Assembly: GCA_016193385.1 (NCBI GenBank)
Contig: JACPSF010000435.1
Coordinates: 1,319-20,153, forward strand
Direction of reading: 5' to 3'
Origin: Deltaproteobacteria bacterium
Lineage (GTDB): Bacteria > Desulfobacterota_B > Binatia > UBA9968
Length of the DNA stretch: 18,835 nucleotides
Shown: positions 5,508 to 13,193 of the stretch, in pieces
Layout: the number at the start of each line of letters is the position of its first letter
How positions within the stretch are numbered: position 1 is the first letter of the stretch
The notes under the pieces: model-generated
Databases searched by the model: none
What the model saw: only the letters and a program-made list of their open reading frames with translations
What the model was told of the DNA's origin: nothing
Program-made: the position numbers and the translations under genes

Positions 5508-6710
5508 ATGAAGGAAGCAGTAATCGTGGATGCCGTGCGCACGCCGATGGGCCGCCACGGAGGCATTCTGAAAAGCATCCGCCCCGACGATCTGGCAGCT
5601 TTTCTCATCACCAAACTGCTCCAGAAGACGGGGACCAGAGGAGAAGAAGTCGAGGACGTCTTCATGGGCTGCACCAACCAGGCGGGGGAGGACAGCCGCA
5701 ACGTCGCACGCAACGCCTCTCTCCTGGCCGGGCTTCCTTATGCCGTGCCCGGGGTCACCATCAATCGCCTTTGCGGCTCCGGCCTTGAAGCCGTGAACCA
5801 GGCGGGTCGCGCCATTCAAACGGACCAAGGAGAACTCTTCATTGCCGGTGGGGTCGAAAGCATGACTCGCGGCCCGTGGGTTATGGGCAAGAGCGAAACT
5901 GCCTGTCAACGGGGCGACGTGACCGTCTACGACAGCTCTTTGGGATGGCGCTTCCCCAACCTCCGCCTGGGAGAACTCTATCCATTAATCAACAACGGCG
6001 AGACGGCGGAAAATGTCGCCGAGAAATATCGGATCAGCCGCCAGGACCAGGACGGTTTTGCCCTGGAGAGCCATCGCCGCGCGGCACGGGCCACCGATGG
6101 GGGGATTTTCAGAGACGAAATCATCCCGATCGAGATTCCGCAGCGCCGAGGAGAGAACCTTCTGTGTGATCGGGACGAAGGGCCGCGAGCGGATACTTCG
6201 ATGGAAAAGCTCGCGGCGCTCAAACCTGCTTTTAAGGCAAATGGCACCGTGACGGCGGGGAACTCCTCTCCGCTCTCGGACGGAGCAGCGGCTCTGCTTT
6301 TGACCTCGCCCGAAAAAGCCAAGACGCTGGGGCTCAAGCCTCTGGCGCGCATCGTGGCTTCCGCCGTGGCCGGAGTGCACCCCTCCTACATGGGGATCGG
6401 GCCCATCCCGGCCACGCTCAAAGCCTTGCAACGGGCGAACCTCAGCGTTGATCTCATCGACCTTGTTGAACTCAACGAAGCCTTTGCCTCCCAGTCTCTC
6501 GCGTGCATCCGGGAGCTGGGGCTGGACACAAAAAAGGTCAACGTCAACGGAGGGGCCATCGCCCTCGGTCACCCGGTTGGCTGTAGCGGCGCCCGGATCA
6601 TGACCACGCTGATCCATGAAATGCGACGTCGCAAGGTCCGCTACGGGTTGGCCACCATGTGCATTGGCGTAGGCCAGGGGATCGCTACCATCGTCGAGCG
6701 GGTAGATTAG
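5508..6710 (+). CDS. paaJ: 3-oxoadipyl-CoA/acetyl-CoA acyltransferase (PaaJ/PcaF-type thiolase)
   Basis: This thiolase cleaves 3-oxoacyl-CoA with CoA, releasing acetyl-CoA; in PaaJ and PcaF the substrate is 3-oxoadipyl-CoA, giving succinyl-CoA. The 400-residue length is exact for the group. Catalytic residues are visible: C89 in [19 protein letters not shown]355 in [14 protein letters not shown] and C385 in TMCIGVGQG. Features shared with PaaJ/PcaF rather than generic thiolases are [14 protein letters not shown], the GWRF segment in the loop domain, and the [15 protein letters not shown] ending. An AAGGAAGG ribosome binding site precedes ATG 5508. It follows the split PaaH genes by 79 bases and would act on their product. 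A broader beta-ketothiolase role is possible. Confidence 0.93.
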   Translation: MKEAVIVDAVRTPMGRHGGILKSIRPDDLAAFLITKLLQKTGTRGEEVEDVFMGCTNQAGEDSRNVARNASLLAGLPYAVPGVTINRLCGSGLEAVNQAGRAIQTDQGELFIAGGVESMTRGPWVMGKSETACQRGDVTVYDSSLGWRFPNLRLGELYPLINNGETAENVAEKYRISRQDQDGFALESHRRAARATDGGIFRDEIIPIEIPQRRGENLLCDRDEGPRADTSMEKLAALKPAFKANGTVTAGNSSPLSDGAAALLLTSPEKAKTLGLKPLARIVASAVAGVHPSYMGIGPIPATLKALQRANLSVDLIDLVELNEAFASQSLACIRELGLDTKKVNVNGGAIALGHPVGCSGARIMTTLIHEMRRRKVRYGLATMCIGVGQGIATIVERVD

Positions 6711-6742
6711 GTCCAAAAGCCTTTTCTGGCTTCTCCTACCCC

Positions 6743-9430
6743 ATGGGCATCAATCGCAAAACGACAAGCATCGGCCTCATCGCCGCAGCCTGTGTTCTCA
6801 TACTGCTCGTCGTCTCGCTGAACTCCCTCATTGCAAAGAACCACGACCGGATTCGCGAGGAAATCCAGAAGGCCCTTGGTCGCCCCCTCAAATTTGATCA
6901 GCTCGAACTGAGCCTCTGGGGCGGGCTGGGACTATCCGCCAAGGGGTTGCAAGTCGCCGAGGACCCGCGATTCGCAGCCACCCCGTTCATCCAAACCAAG
7001 GGGCTCAGGATGAAGGTCCGCTGGCTTCCTCTGCTTCTGGGCCGGGTTGCGATCAAAGAATTCGCCTTAGAGGAACCCGAAATCCAGATCATCAAGAGCG
7101 AAGCCGGGAAGCTCAACATCTCCACCCTTCTGACCTCCGCCCGCGAGGCGGCACGGGCGGCCGGCGCCAAGAAAGGCCAAGCGGAAAAGGAGCCGCGACG
7201 CCGGGCCCCGGTGGCTCTTTCCGTATCGGGCCTGCGGGTAAGCCGGGGGAGAATCCACTACATCGACCGGGCCGCCAAGGAACCTTTCGAGATGGAGGTG
7301 CAGAACCTCGAGATGAGTCTCAAGGGCTCGGCTCCGACGGGGAAGGCGGCACTCAGGCTGGCGGCCAGCCTTTCCGAAGGCCGGGAAAAAAACATCGGCG
7401 TGGAGGGACAAATCGGCCCCTACACCTCCGAGAAGGATTGGACGAAATACCCCCTTGATCTTCAAATCAATGTCGATTCGCTTTTGCTCCCGAACCTGAT
7501 GCGCGCCATCCCTTTGCTGCGGGACACCGTCCCAGCCTATCTGGCCATTTCCGGCCCGCTTTCGATCAAGGCGAAGCTCACGGGCAGCTGGGAACGGCCC
7601 AAGATTAGCGACCTGAGCCTCTCCGGCCCCTTTTTCGGCGCCACCGAAAGCAATACCACGGTGAAGGGAGACCTGGACTTTTCAAGGAGCGGATCCTGGA
7701 GTGACGCCGTGGTCAAGGGCAAGATTGTCATCGCACCGGTCGGGTTCGATCGACTCAAGATGATTCCCTTTCTCCAACAGGCCTTGCCTGCCGCCCTCTC
7801 CTCCGAGGGACCCTTAGGCGTCACCGGTGAGGTGGCAGGGAGTCTGGAGGACCTCAAGGCACATGCAGTCATCCAGGCGGGGGAGTGTGAAGTCCGGTAC
7901 GGCGACTGGATAAAAAAGCCTAAAGGCCTTCCGGCCCAACTGGAAATGAACCTGAGGAATCAAAAAAACCGGCTTGTCTTGGAGGCGTCGAGCCTCACCC
8001 TTCAAAACACGAAGTTTACATTCTCCGGGCTGCTAGACGAATCGCCTGAGCGTCGCCTCACGCTGCACCTCCGCCTGGACCGAGGTAATCTCTCAGGCTG
8101 GGATGGACTGGTCACGCCGCTCTCTTCGTACCAGACGCGCGGGACCTTAAATGCCGATCTCTCCGTCACAAAGGCGCTTGGCCCGCCGGAAGGCGAATTG
8201 GACCTGCGTGGAGTTCTCAGCTTGGTGGAGGTTCAAGCGAAAGAGAAAAATAGTGGTCGCGGCATCGACCAGCTGAACTCCAAAATATCTTTTCTGGGCA
8301 AACAAGCGCGCATCGAACGCTCTTCGCTCCGCCTCAGCTCGTCCGCGCTGGCGTTTGAGGCGATCGTGCCTGAGCTGGCGCGCCCCGTGCTTCAGTACAG
8401 TTTGTGGTCGCCGAAGCTCAACGTGGCCGATGTGACCAGCCGGCCGGCCTACCGGACCGCGTGGATGAAAGAGCTGCGGAGCACGGGAGCATTGCAACAT
8501 GGGCCAGGAGGAATGACGTTGCGGGGAAACTTCTCCTCCTCCGAAGGCAGCGCGCAGGAAATCCCTTACCGTAATTTGACGGGTGAAATCCTTTGGACAC
8601 CGGGAGGTACCAGCTTCAAGGGGCTCTCGTTCCGGGCCTTGGGAGGAACGTTTCGAGCGGATGGCGCATGGGAAAGCCGCGCGCCAGACCACCAGCGGCT
8701 TGCCGTCAACGCTCGAGTGGAAGGCATGGACGTCGCGGCCCTGCTGTCCCAGAAATTTCCCCGCTTCAAAGATCACCTGGCGGGAAAATTGGACCTGAGG
8801 GCGAGACTGCGCGCGGAGGGCAGAAACGGCTCCCCATTGCAGGAAAACCTGCGTGGGGAGGGCGAAACGGAAGTCCGGCAAGGAATGGTGAAAGACGTCA
8901 ATCTGGTCGAGCGGGTCCTTTCCAAGGTCACCGGACTGCCGGGCATTTCGAACCTGGTCTCGGCTCCCCTGCCGCCTCGCTTCAAATCTACGCTCCAAAG
9001 CCGAGGTACCCCTTTTGACAAGCTGGTGGCGACTTTCACGATCGCAGAAGGGCGCATCTACAGCCGCGATCTTTTACTCGCCACATCCGACTACAGCCTC
9101 AAGGGTGAAGGCTGGACCGCCCTTGACAAGACGATGAAGTGGAACGCCGAGCTGGTCATGTCGCCCCAATTCACCGACGAGCTCATTCGTGAGCACCGCA
9201 ATGTACGTTATCTGGTCGACCACCAGGGAAGGCTTGCCGTTCCCTTCCGCCTCGAAGGAATGCTCCCCCAAGTCCAGCCCAAGCTGGACCTTCACGGGCT
9301 GGCTCAGGTGATCCAGAGAGGCATCCTCCAAAAGGGAAGGGAACACGCTTCTGGGGGAGACAAAGAGCAAAAGCGAAAGGAAAAACAGGACTGGATTCAA
9401 AAGGGGCTCGATAAGCTCTTTGGCAAATAG
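6743..9430 (+). CDS. AsmA-family envelope protein
   Basis: AsmA-like proteins are large, inner-membrane-anchored periplasmic proteins involved in outer-membrane assembly and in lipid transport between membranes. The 895-residue product has one N-terminal membrane helix (residues about 10-30, IGLIAAACVLILLVVSLNSL). It is followed by the typical opening (IREEIQKALGRPLKFDQLEL, then LSAKGLQVAEDPRF) and a long beta-rich body. The AsmA C-terminal region is also recognisable (LAGKLDLRARLRAEGR, EGETEVRQGMVKDVNLVERV, DYSLKGEGWTALDKTMKWNA), ending in a lysine-rich tail. I chose ATG 6743 because the membrane anchor follows directly; the frame is open further back to 6659 but only through the end of the thiolase gene. 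It sits 32 bases after the thiolase and is probably cotranscribed, without an obvious functional link. Confidence 0.88.
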   Translation: MGINRKTTSIGLIAAACVLILLVVSLNSLIAKNHDRIREEIQKALGRPLKFDQLELSLWGGLGLSAKGLQVAEDPRFAATPFIQTKGLRMKVRWLPLLLGRVAIKEFALEEPEIQIIKSEAGKLNISTLLTSAREAARAAGAKKGQAEKEPRRRAPVALSVSGLRVSRGRIHYIDRAAKEPFEMEVQNLEMSLKGSAPTGKAALRLAASLSEGREKNIGVEGQIGPYTSEKDWTKYPLDLQINVDSLLLPNLMRAIPLLRDTVPAYLAISGPLSIKAKLTGSWERPKISDLSLSGPFFGATESNTTVKGDLDFSRSGSWSDAVVKGKIVIAPVGFDRLKMIPFLQQALPAALSSEGPLGVTGEVAGSLEDLKAHAVIQAGECEVRYGDWIKKPKGLPAQLEMNLRNQKNRLVLEASSLTLQNTKFTFSGLLDESPERRLTLHLRLDRGNLSGWDGLVTPLSSYQTRGTLNADLSVTKALGPPEGELDLRGVLSLVEVQAKEKNSGRGIDQLNSKISFLGKQARIERSSLRLSSSALAFEAIVPELARPVLQYSLWSPKLNVADVTSRPAYRTAWMKELRSTGALQHGPGGMTLRGNFSSSEGSAQEIPYRNLTGEILWTPGGTSFKGLSFRALGGTFRADGAWESRAPDHQRLAVNARVEGMDVAALLSQKFPRFKDHLAGKLDLRARLRAEGRNGSPLQENLRGEGETEVRQGMVKDVNLVERVLSKVTGLPGISNLVSAPLPPRFKSTLQSRGTPFDKLVATFTIAEGRIYSRDLLLATSDYSLKGEGWTALDKTMKWNAELVMSPQFTDELIREHRNVRYLVDHQGRLAVPFRLEGMLPQVQPKLDLHGLAQVIQRGILQKGREHASGGDKEQKRKEKQDWIQKGLDKLFGK

Positions 9431-9464
9431 CAAATGGTAAATAGAGGGGAGTCTATTCGCTATT
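9426..9464. repeat. Nested AATAG/CTATT inverted words between AsmA and DUF4911 genes
   Basis: AATAGC (9426-9431) mirrors GCTATT (9459-9464), and AATAGA (9440-9445) mirrors TCTATT (9452-9457), so two stems can nest. The left arm is a degenerate tandem of CAAATAG-like words and includes the AsmA stop codon. There is no U-run, so a terminator role is doubtful. Confidence 0.5.
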
Positions 9465-9474
9465 CACTGTCGTG

Positions 9475-9753
9475 ATGAAGCTGCACGAGATTTATTTGGA
9501 GATTCGCCCGGAGGATATCGCCTACGTCAATTTTATCTTCGAGTCCTACGAAGGCGTGGGGATCATCCGCACTGTGGACCGGAAAAAAGGCGCCATCGTC
9601 CTTCTGGCCGTGGATAATTTCTTGCCCATCGCCCGCGCGATCCTGGCCTCGCTCCAGAGCGAAATTCCCGTGGCTGAGATCGCGCGACCTGACGACCCCG
9701 GAGAGGACTGGCTCCTGAGAGAGATCGCCACCGAATCCTCCCCCAAGTCATGA
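9475..9753 (+). CDS. DUF4911 family protein
   Basis: This is a 92-residue cytoplasmic protein of unknown function. The pattern IYLEIRPEDIAYVNFIFESYEGVGIIRTVD, followed by KGAIVLLAV and a short acidic C-terminal part (PDDPGEDWL), matches DUF4911 proteins known mainly from Desulfobacterota and related phyla. ATG 9475 is preceded directly by GTG 9472, which may be used instead; no clear ribosome binding site is visible in the repeat words upstream. The stop overlaps the RNase R start by four bases (ATGA, 9750-9753), indicating translational coupling with that gene. Its neighbour suggests an RNA-related role only weakly. Confidence 0.8.
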   Translation: MKLHEIYLEIRPEDIAYVNFIFESYEGVGIIRTVDRKKGAIVLLAVDNFLPIARAILASLQSEIPVAEIARPDDPGEDWLLREIATESSPKS

Positions 9754-10175
9754 CTTCGCCTCCTCCGTCAATGAAACAAAAGGTCCTGGAATATTTTCTC
9801 GCGCGCCCACGACGCCGCTTTACGCCTCTGGAAATTCTAAAGGCCATCGCGGCTCCCCACGCGGAGCTTCAGGCCATTGTGGACAGTCTGAGAGAGCTGA
9901 CCAGGGAAGGAAAGATCGTGAGGCTCAAGAAGAACCGCTACGGACTTCCAGGAGCGCAGAACTATGTGTCCGGAAGAGTCCAGGCCCATCCCGACGGTTT
10001 CGGCTTTCTCATTCCCCACGAGAAAGGAAAGCAGGCTCATTCCGATGGACTTGAGGATAGCGTCGGCCATTCCTCTGGCGCCCGGTGGCCCAGGCTCGAG
10101 GAAAGGCAAGGTCATCGCCGCGGAGATCTCCCGGTACGCGACGGGCTTCAGTCCCCCGCAAGCTCGGCTCTTTGA
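9750..10175 (+). pseudogene. rnr: RNase R, N-terminal fragment (frame lost after about residue 90)
   Basis: The first about 95 codons encode the usual RNase R start. There is an N-terminal helix-turn-helix (MKQKVLEYFLARPRRRFTPL and ELQAIVDSLRELTREGKI), the linker VRLKKNRYGLPGAQN, and the first strands of cold-shock domain 1 (VSGRVQAHPDGFGFLIPHEKG). After about 10030 the frame reads meaningless residues to a stop at 10175, while the RNase R sequence resumes in another frame. The start overlaps the DUF4911 stop (ATGA). See the next entry for the catalytic part. Confidence 0.8.
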
Positions 10176-11709
10176 GACCCTCGGCGATCCCGACGATCCA
10201 GAGGTCCAGGCCCGGGCCATCGTGTTCCGCTACAGTCTGCCGGCCTCTTTCCCGCCGGAGACGCAGGCCGCGGCCCGCCGCTGCCCGCAGATGGTAAGCC
10301 CCGGAGAGATTGCGGGGCGAACCGATCTGCGCGTCTTACCCACGGTCACCATTGACGGCGAGCAGGCGCGCGATTTCGACGACGCGGTGAGCGTGGAGAA
10401 AAGGGACGGCCGGTACTATCTCTATGTCTCCATCGCCGATGTCGGCCACTATGTTCGCCCCGCCACCCCGCTCGACCAGGATGCATACCAGAGAGGCACC
10501 AGCGTGTATTTCCCAGACCGCGCCATCCCCATGCTCCCCGAAGAGCTCTCCAACGGGATCTGTAGCCTCAACCCCGCCGAAGAGCGCCTGGCCAAAACCG
10601 CCCTCTTGGAAATCAACACAAGAGGGGAAGTCGTCCGCAGTCAGTTTTTTAATTCGGTCATCCGCAGCCACGCGCGCATGACCTATACCGAAGTGCGGCG
10701 CATTCTCGTGGACCGGGATCCCGAATGCCTGGAGCGCTATCGCCAGATGGTCGACCACTTTCACCTGATGGAAGAGCTGGCCCTGCTGCTCTGGGAGAAC
10801 CGAAGGGCAAGGGGAAGTTTGGACTTCGACCTTCCGGAAGCGGAAATCGTCCTCGATCTTCAAGGCATGCCGGAGAACATCGCGCGGGCCGAGCGCTCGA
10901 TCGCGCATCGAATCATCGAGGAGTTCATGATCGCGGCCAATGGAGCCGTAGCCCGCCACCTCAGGGATAAGGCGTTTCCCTTTCTCTACCGCGTCCATGA
11001 AGGGCCGGATGAGGACACCTTACAAGCCCTCGCCCCGTTTCTTTTGAGCCTGGGATACCGCCTGCCCCTCAAAAGGGGAAAGACCGAGCCCACAGACCTC
11101 CAGCGGATTCTTGAGGCCTGCCGCGGAAAACCCGAGGAGCGGGTCTTGAATCGGGTCCTGCTCCGCGCCATGAAGCAGGCCCGTTACGCGGCGGAAAACA
11201 TCGGCCACTTCGGCCTGGCGTCAAACTGCTATACCCATTTTACCTCCCCAATCCGGCGTTATCCTGACCTGATCGTGCACCGAATTTTGCAAGACGCCCT
11301 GGAGGGAAAAAAGTTAAAGCCAAAAAAACGGGACGATCTCCTGGCCTACCTCGTCGAAGCCGGCAAACACACCTCGGAGCGGGAGCGCATCGCCATGGAT
11401 GCCGAGCGGGAAATGGTCGATCTCAAAAAGGCGCAGTTCATGCTGGACAAAATTGGCGAGGAATTTGACGGTTTCATCGTCAGCCTGGCAAGCTTCGGCT
11501 TTTTTGTCGGATTGGAAACCTACTTCGTCGAAGGCCTGGTGCGTCTCTCCTCGCTCCAGGACGACGCCTATCACTATTACGAAAAGGAAAACATCATCAA
11601 GGGCCGCCGGACCGGACGGACCTTCCGCATGGGAGATGCCGTTCGGATCAGGGTCACCCGCATCAACGCCTTCCGCAGCGAAATCGACTTTGAGTTGGTT
11701 CAACAATAA
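10045..11709 (+). CDS. rnr: RNase R catalytic part (RNB and S1 domains), separated from its N-terminus by a frame change
   Basis: RNase R is a processive 3'-5' exoribonuclease that degrades structured RNA. This frame resumes within cold-shock domain 2 (RLIPMDLRIASAIPLAPGGP, then KVIAAEISRYATG) and then encodes a complete RNB domain. That includes the catalytic acidic motif DGEQARDFDDAV, IADVGHYV, RAIPMLPEELSNGICSLNP and HFTSPIRRYPDLIVHR. It closes with an S1 domain (EEFDGFIVSLASFGFFVGLE) ending at SEIDFELVQQ, without the common lysine-rich tail. About 55-60 residues between cold-shock domains 1 and 2 are missing relative to the family. If translated alone, ATG 10045 is the first plausible start; ATG 9964 in the same frame shadows the N-terminal fragment. 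An active N-truncated enzyme is conceivable, as is a sequencing or assembly error. Confidence 0.88.
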   Translation: MDLRIASAIPLAPGGPGSRKGKVIAAEISRYATGFSPPQARLFETLGDPDDPEVQARAIVFRYSLPASFPPETQAAARRCPQMVSPGEIAGRTDLRVLPTVTIDGEQARDFDDAVSVEKRDGRYYLYVSIADVGHYVRPATPLDQDAYQRGTSVYFPDRAIPMLPEELSNGICSLNPAEERLAKTALLEINTRGEVVRSQFFNSVIRSHARMTYTEVRRILVDRDPECLERYRQMVDHFHLMEELALLLWENRRARGSLDFDLPEAEIVLDLQGMPENIARAERSIAHRIIEEFMIAANGAVARHLRDKAFPFLYRVHEGPDEDTLQALAPFLLSLGYRLPLKRGKTEPTDLQRILEACRGKPEERVLNRVLLRAMKQARYAAENIGHFGLASNCYTHFTSPIRRYPDLIVHRILQDALEGKKLKPKKRDDLLAYLVEAGKHTSERERIAMDAEREMVDLKKAQFMLDKIGEEFDGFIVSLASFGFFVGLETYFVEGLVRLSSLQDDAYHYYEKENIIKGRRTGRTFRMGDAVRIRVTRINAFRSEIDFELVQQ

Positions 11710-11724
11710 GGCCAAGAGTGGGTA

Positions 11725-11754
11725 TTGACAATATGACTATTTTAGGACTAGATT
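11725..11754 (+). promoter_or_regulatory. Candidate promoter of toxin-antitoxin module 2
   Basis: TTGACA (11725-11730) is a perfect -35. TAGATT (11749-11754) lies 18 bases downstream and matches the -10 at 4 of 6 positions. Initiation about 7 bases later falls on the antitoxin ATG at 11761. No ribosome binding site is visible, so a leaderless message is inferred, as for module 1. Confidence 0.5.
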
Positions 11755-11767
11755 AAGACTATGACTA
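11735..11767. promoter_or_regulatory. GACTA iterons phased at 11 bp, candidate operator
   Basis: GACTA occurs at 11735, 11746, 11757 and 11763. The first three starts are exactly 11 bases apart, one helical turn. They cover the promoter spacer, the -10 flank and the start codon of the antitoxin. Such phasing suits cooperative binding of an antitoxin to one DNA face. The role is inferred. Confidence 0.5.
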
Positions 11768-12012
11768 CCGTAAATGTGGCTACGTTGAAAGAAAAACTGA
11801 GCCACTACCTCAATCTGGTAAAAGGGGGGCAAGAAGTGGTAGTGACATCCCACCGGCACAGGGTTGCCCGTATCCTGCCTGTGTCCGCACCTAGCGCCCA
11901 GCCCAGGGAACCTTCCCGGTCAGTGAAGGATCTGCGTAAGCTGAAGGGGATAAAACCCCGGCGGTCTATTTCTGCCGTGAAAACACTTTTAGAAGACCGC
12001 CAGCGTAGATGA
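11761..12012 (+). CDS. Phd/YefM-type antitoxin, module 2
   Basis: This 83-residue protein would bind and block the PIN toxin encoded downstream and repress its own operon. The N-terminus TTVNVATLKEKLSHYLNLVK then GGQEVVVTSHRHRVARILP is the classic Phd/YefM pattern (strand, helix, G..V.VT..G.PVA.L), with R-V-A-R-I-L-P as the conserved strand. The basic C-terminal tail (KGIKPRRSISAVKTLLEDRQ) is the likely toxin-neutralising segment. The stop overlaps the toxin start by four bases (ATGA, 12009-12012). It lies 51 bases after the RNase R gene but has its own strong -35 element, so it is probably an independent unit. Confidence 0.88.
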   Translation: MTTVNVATLKEKLSHYLNLVKGGQEVVVTSHRHRVARILPVSAPSAQPREPSRSVKDLRKLKGIKPRRSISAVKTLLEDRQRR

Positions 12013-12425
12013 CCGTTTACCTTGACACCTCCGTGGTCTTGCGGGTGCTTTTCCACGAACCGAATCCAGTGAAAGTATGGGGTAAATGGGACAAAGCCTA
12101 CAGCAGCAGCTTGTGGTGTGTCGAAGCATTGAGGACCGTGGACCGCCTTCGTCTCTCGGGTGACCTTTCTGACAGAGAGGTGGCCGATCTAGCGAGAGAT
12201 ATCCGGATTGTTCACGAAACTTTATTGATCCAGCCACTTAATGATTCAATCCTGCAGCGAGCAAGCGAATCATTCCCGACGGTAGTAGGGACCCTGGACG
12301 CGCTTCATTTAGCCGCGGCCTTGGCCATACGCGAATTTGATAAGCCAGACCTTTTCCTAACTCACGACCTCCGGCTTGGGACTGCTGCGCAAAGCCTAGG
12401 ATTTGAGGTGGTCGGGATCGATTGA
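12009..12425 (+). CDS. PIN-domain ribonuclease toxin (VapC-like), module 2
   Basis: This 138-residue PIN protein is probably a toxic endoribonuclease held in check by the preceding antitoxin. The acidic residues of the fold are in place: D6 in VYLDTSVVLRV, E39 in LWCVEALRT, D97 in GTLDALHLAAAL and D120 in FLTHDLRLG. The LDALHLAAAL and THD stretches are characteristic of the VapC branch. Translation is coupled through ATGA. The gene ends at 12425 and faces the leftward operon, separated from the small ORF at 12479 by 53 bases that hold a short CCCAA/TTGGG inverted repeat but no typical terminator. It differs clearly from the PIN toxin of module 1, so the two modules are not recent duplicates. 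Confidence 0.9.
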   Translation: MTVYLDTSVVLRVLFHEPNPVKVWGKWDKAYSSSLWCVEALRTVDRLRLSGDLSDREVADLARDIRIVHETLLIQPLNDSILQRASESFPTVVGTLDALHLAAALAIREFDKPDLFLTHDLRLGTAAQSLGFEVVGID

Positions 12426-12478
12426 AAGCGCTCCCTCCCAAACTTGGGTATCACCAAAAATATATCATAACGGAGAAG

Positions 12479-12592
12479 TCAAGACTTTGGAGAGTGCTGT
12501 TTGCAGGGCCTGGGGGCCCGTGAAAAAGAGGCGATAACCTTGTCGTAAATATGGTCATGTTCGATCAAGATCGCGTGCGCTTTCTCTGCCAT
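12479..12592 (-). CDS. Possible 37-residue small protein, unknown
   Basis: ATG 12592 follows a GAGAGGA ribosome binding site and lies 8 bases after the stop of the permease gene. The product, starting MAEKAHAILIEHDHIYDKVI, begins with an amphipathic helix and ends in a proline/basic tail (RPCKQHSPKS). I do not recognise a family. The opening resembles the start of hemerythrin-like HHE domains only vaguely, so it could also be the stump of a larger gene. The good ribosome binding site and operon position are the only support. Confidence 0.3.
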   Translation of the reverse strand: MAEKAHAILIEHDHIYDKVIASFSRAPRPCKQHSPKS

Positions 12593-12600
12593 TCCTCTCT

Positions 12601-13128
12601 CTAACCGGAGACTCTCGCCCCGAACATCCGGGAAAAAGCCTCCATGATCGGCGGGGTGGCGAGGCCGATCAAAACCGGGGCCAGCAGGCCAGCCAACAGC
12701 CGGGCAAAAACGAATTTGGGCCCCAGAAACGGGAGCTCCCAGATCAGTGTCCGGTGGACGGGAGTGACTCCCCAGGCAGTCAGGTAGGCAGCCAGAGGAC
12801 CGAAACCAGCCCCACTGTGTTGAAGGGCTGCGATGATCGGAAAATTCACGAAGGGCCCGCCGGGGGTAATCGAGCCGGCAACTGTGCCCACCAGAATCCC
12901 GCGCAGCCCCGCGCCTGCTCCCATCCAGCGCCCGATGACTTCTGCCGGGATGACCACCTGGACCATGCCAGCCATAAGCAATCCCAAAATCAGACGGAGC
13001 CAGACGGTTTCCAGCATGTGTCCCGACAGGCGCAGGCCGGACAGGACCATAGCCCACCCCTCGATGAGGTAAGCCAACACAACCAGTGCCGCCACAATTA
13101 CGTACATCACGAGGAGAGAGGGGTCCAT
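12601..13128 (-). CDS. Half-size ArsP/DUF318-like permease
   Basis: This 175-residue membrane protein resembles one half of predicted permeases of the ArsP_1 (DUF318/UPF0718) family, which normally have about 300 residues in two homologous halves. About five hydrophobic segments are visible: residues about 4-24, 40-60, 75-95, a reentrant stretch including GSITPGGPFVNFPIIAAL, and 140-160. The GGPF and AAYLTAWGVTPVHRTLIWEL motifs are typical of this group. Substrates are unknown for most members; arsenicals and metals are known for a few. I chose ATG 13128, with AAGGGAAG upstream, over ATG 13164, which lacks a ribosome binding site. It is the last sizeable gene of the leftward operon, following the MacB-like permease by 65 bases. 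Two such halves may dimerise. Confidence 0.75.
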   Translation of the reverse strand: MDPSLLVMYVIVAALVVLAYLIEGWAMVLSGLRLSGHMLETVWLRLILGLLMAGMVQVVIPAEVIGRWMGAGAGLRGILVGTVAGSITPGGPFVNFPIIAALQHSGAGFGPLAAYLTAWGVTPVHRTLIWELPFLGPKFVFARLLAGLLAPVLIGLATPPIMEAFSRMFGARVSG

Positions 13129-13193
13129 CTTTTTCTTCCCTTTTCTCTGCGCGCTTCCAGTCATCGACAAAGCCCGTATTTCTCCCACGAACG

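Noticed and set aside
5985..6716. 243-residue ORF antisense to the thiolase gene
   Set aside because: Overlaps the catalytic C-terminal half of paaJ and has no recognisable features.
6711..6742. Terminator between paaJ and the AsmA-family gene
   Set aside because: AAGCC/GGCTT is a weak five-base stem without a U-tract; read-through seems likely.
8147..8998. 283-residue ORF antisense to the AsmA-family gene
   Set aside because: Rich in R, Q and P with no domain pattern; the sense strand is a continuous AsmA reading frame.
9964..10044. ATG 9964 as start of the RNase R catalytic frame
   Set aside because: Its first residues are the out-of-frame reading of cold-shock domain 1; family similarity in this frame begins only near 10036.
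12426..12478. Rho-independent terminator between the converging genes
   Set aside because: The CCCAA/TTGGG hairpin is short, has a two-base loop and no following T-run.
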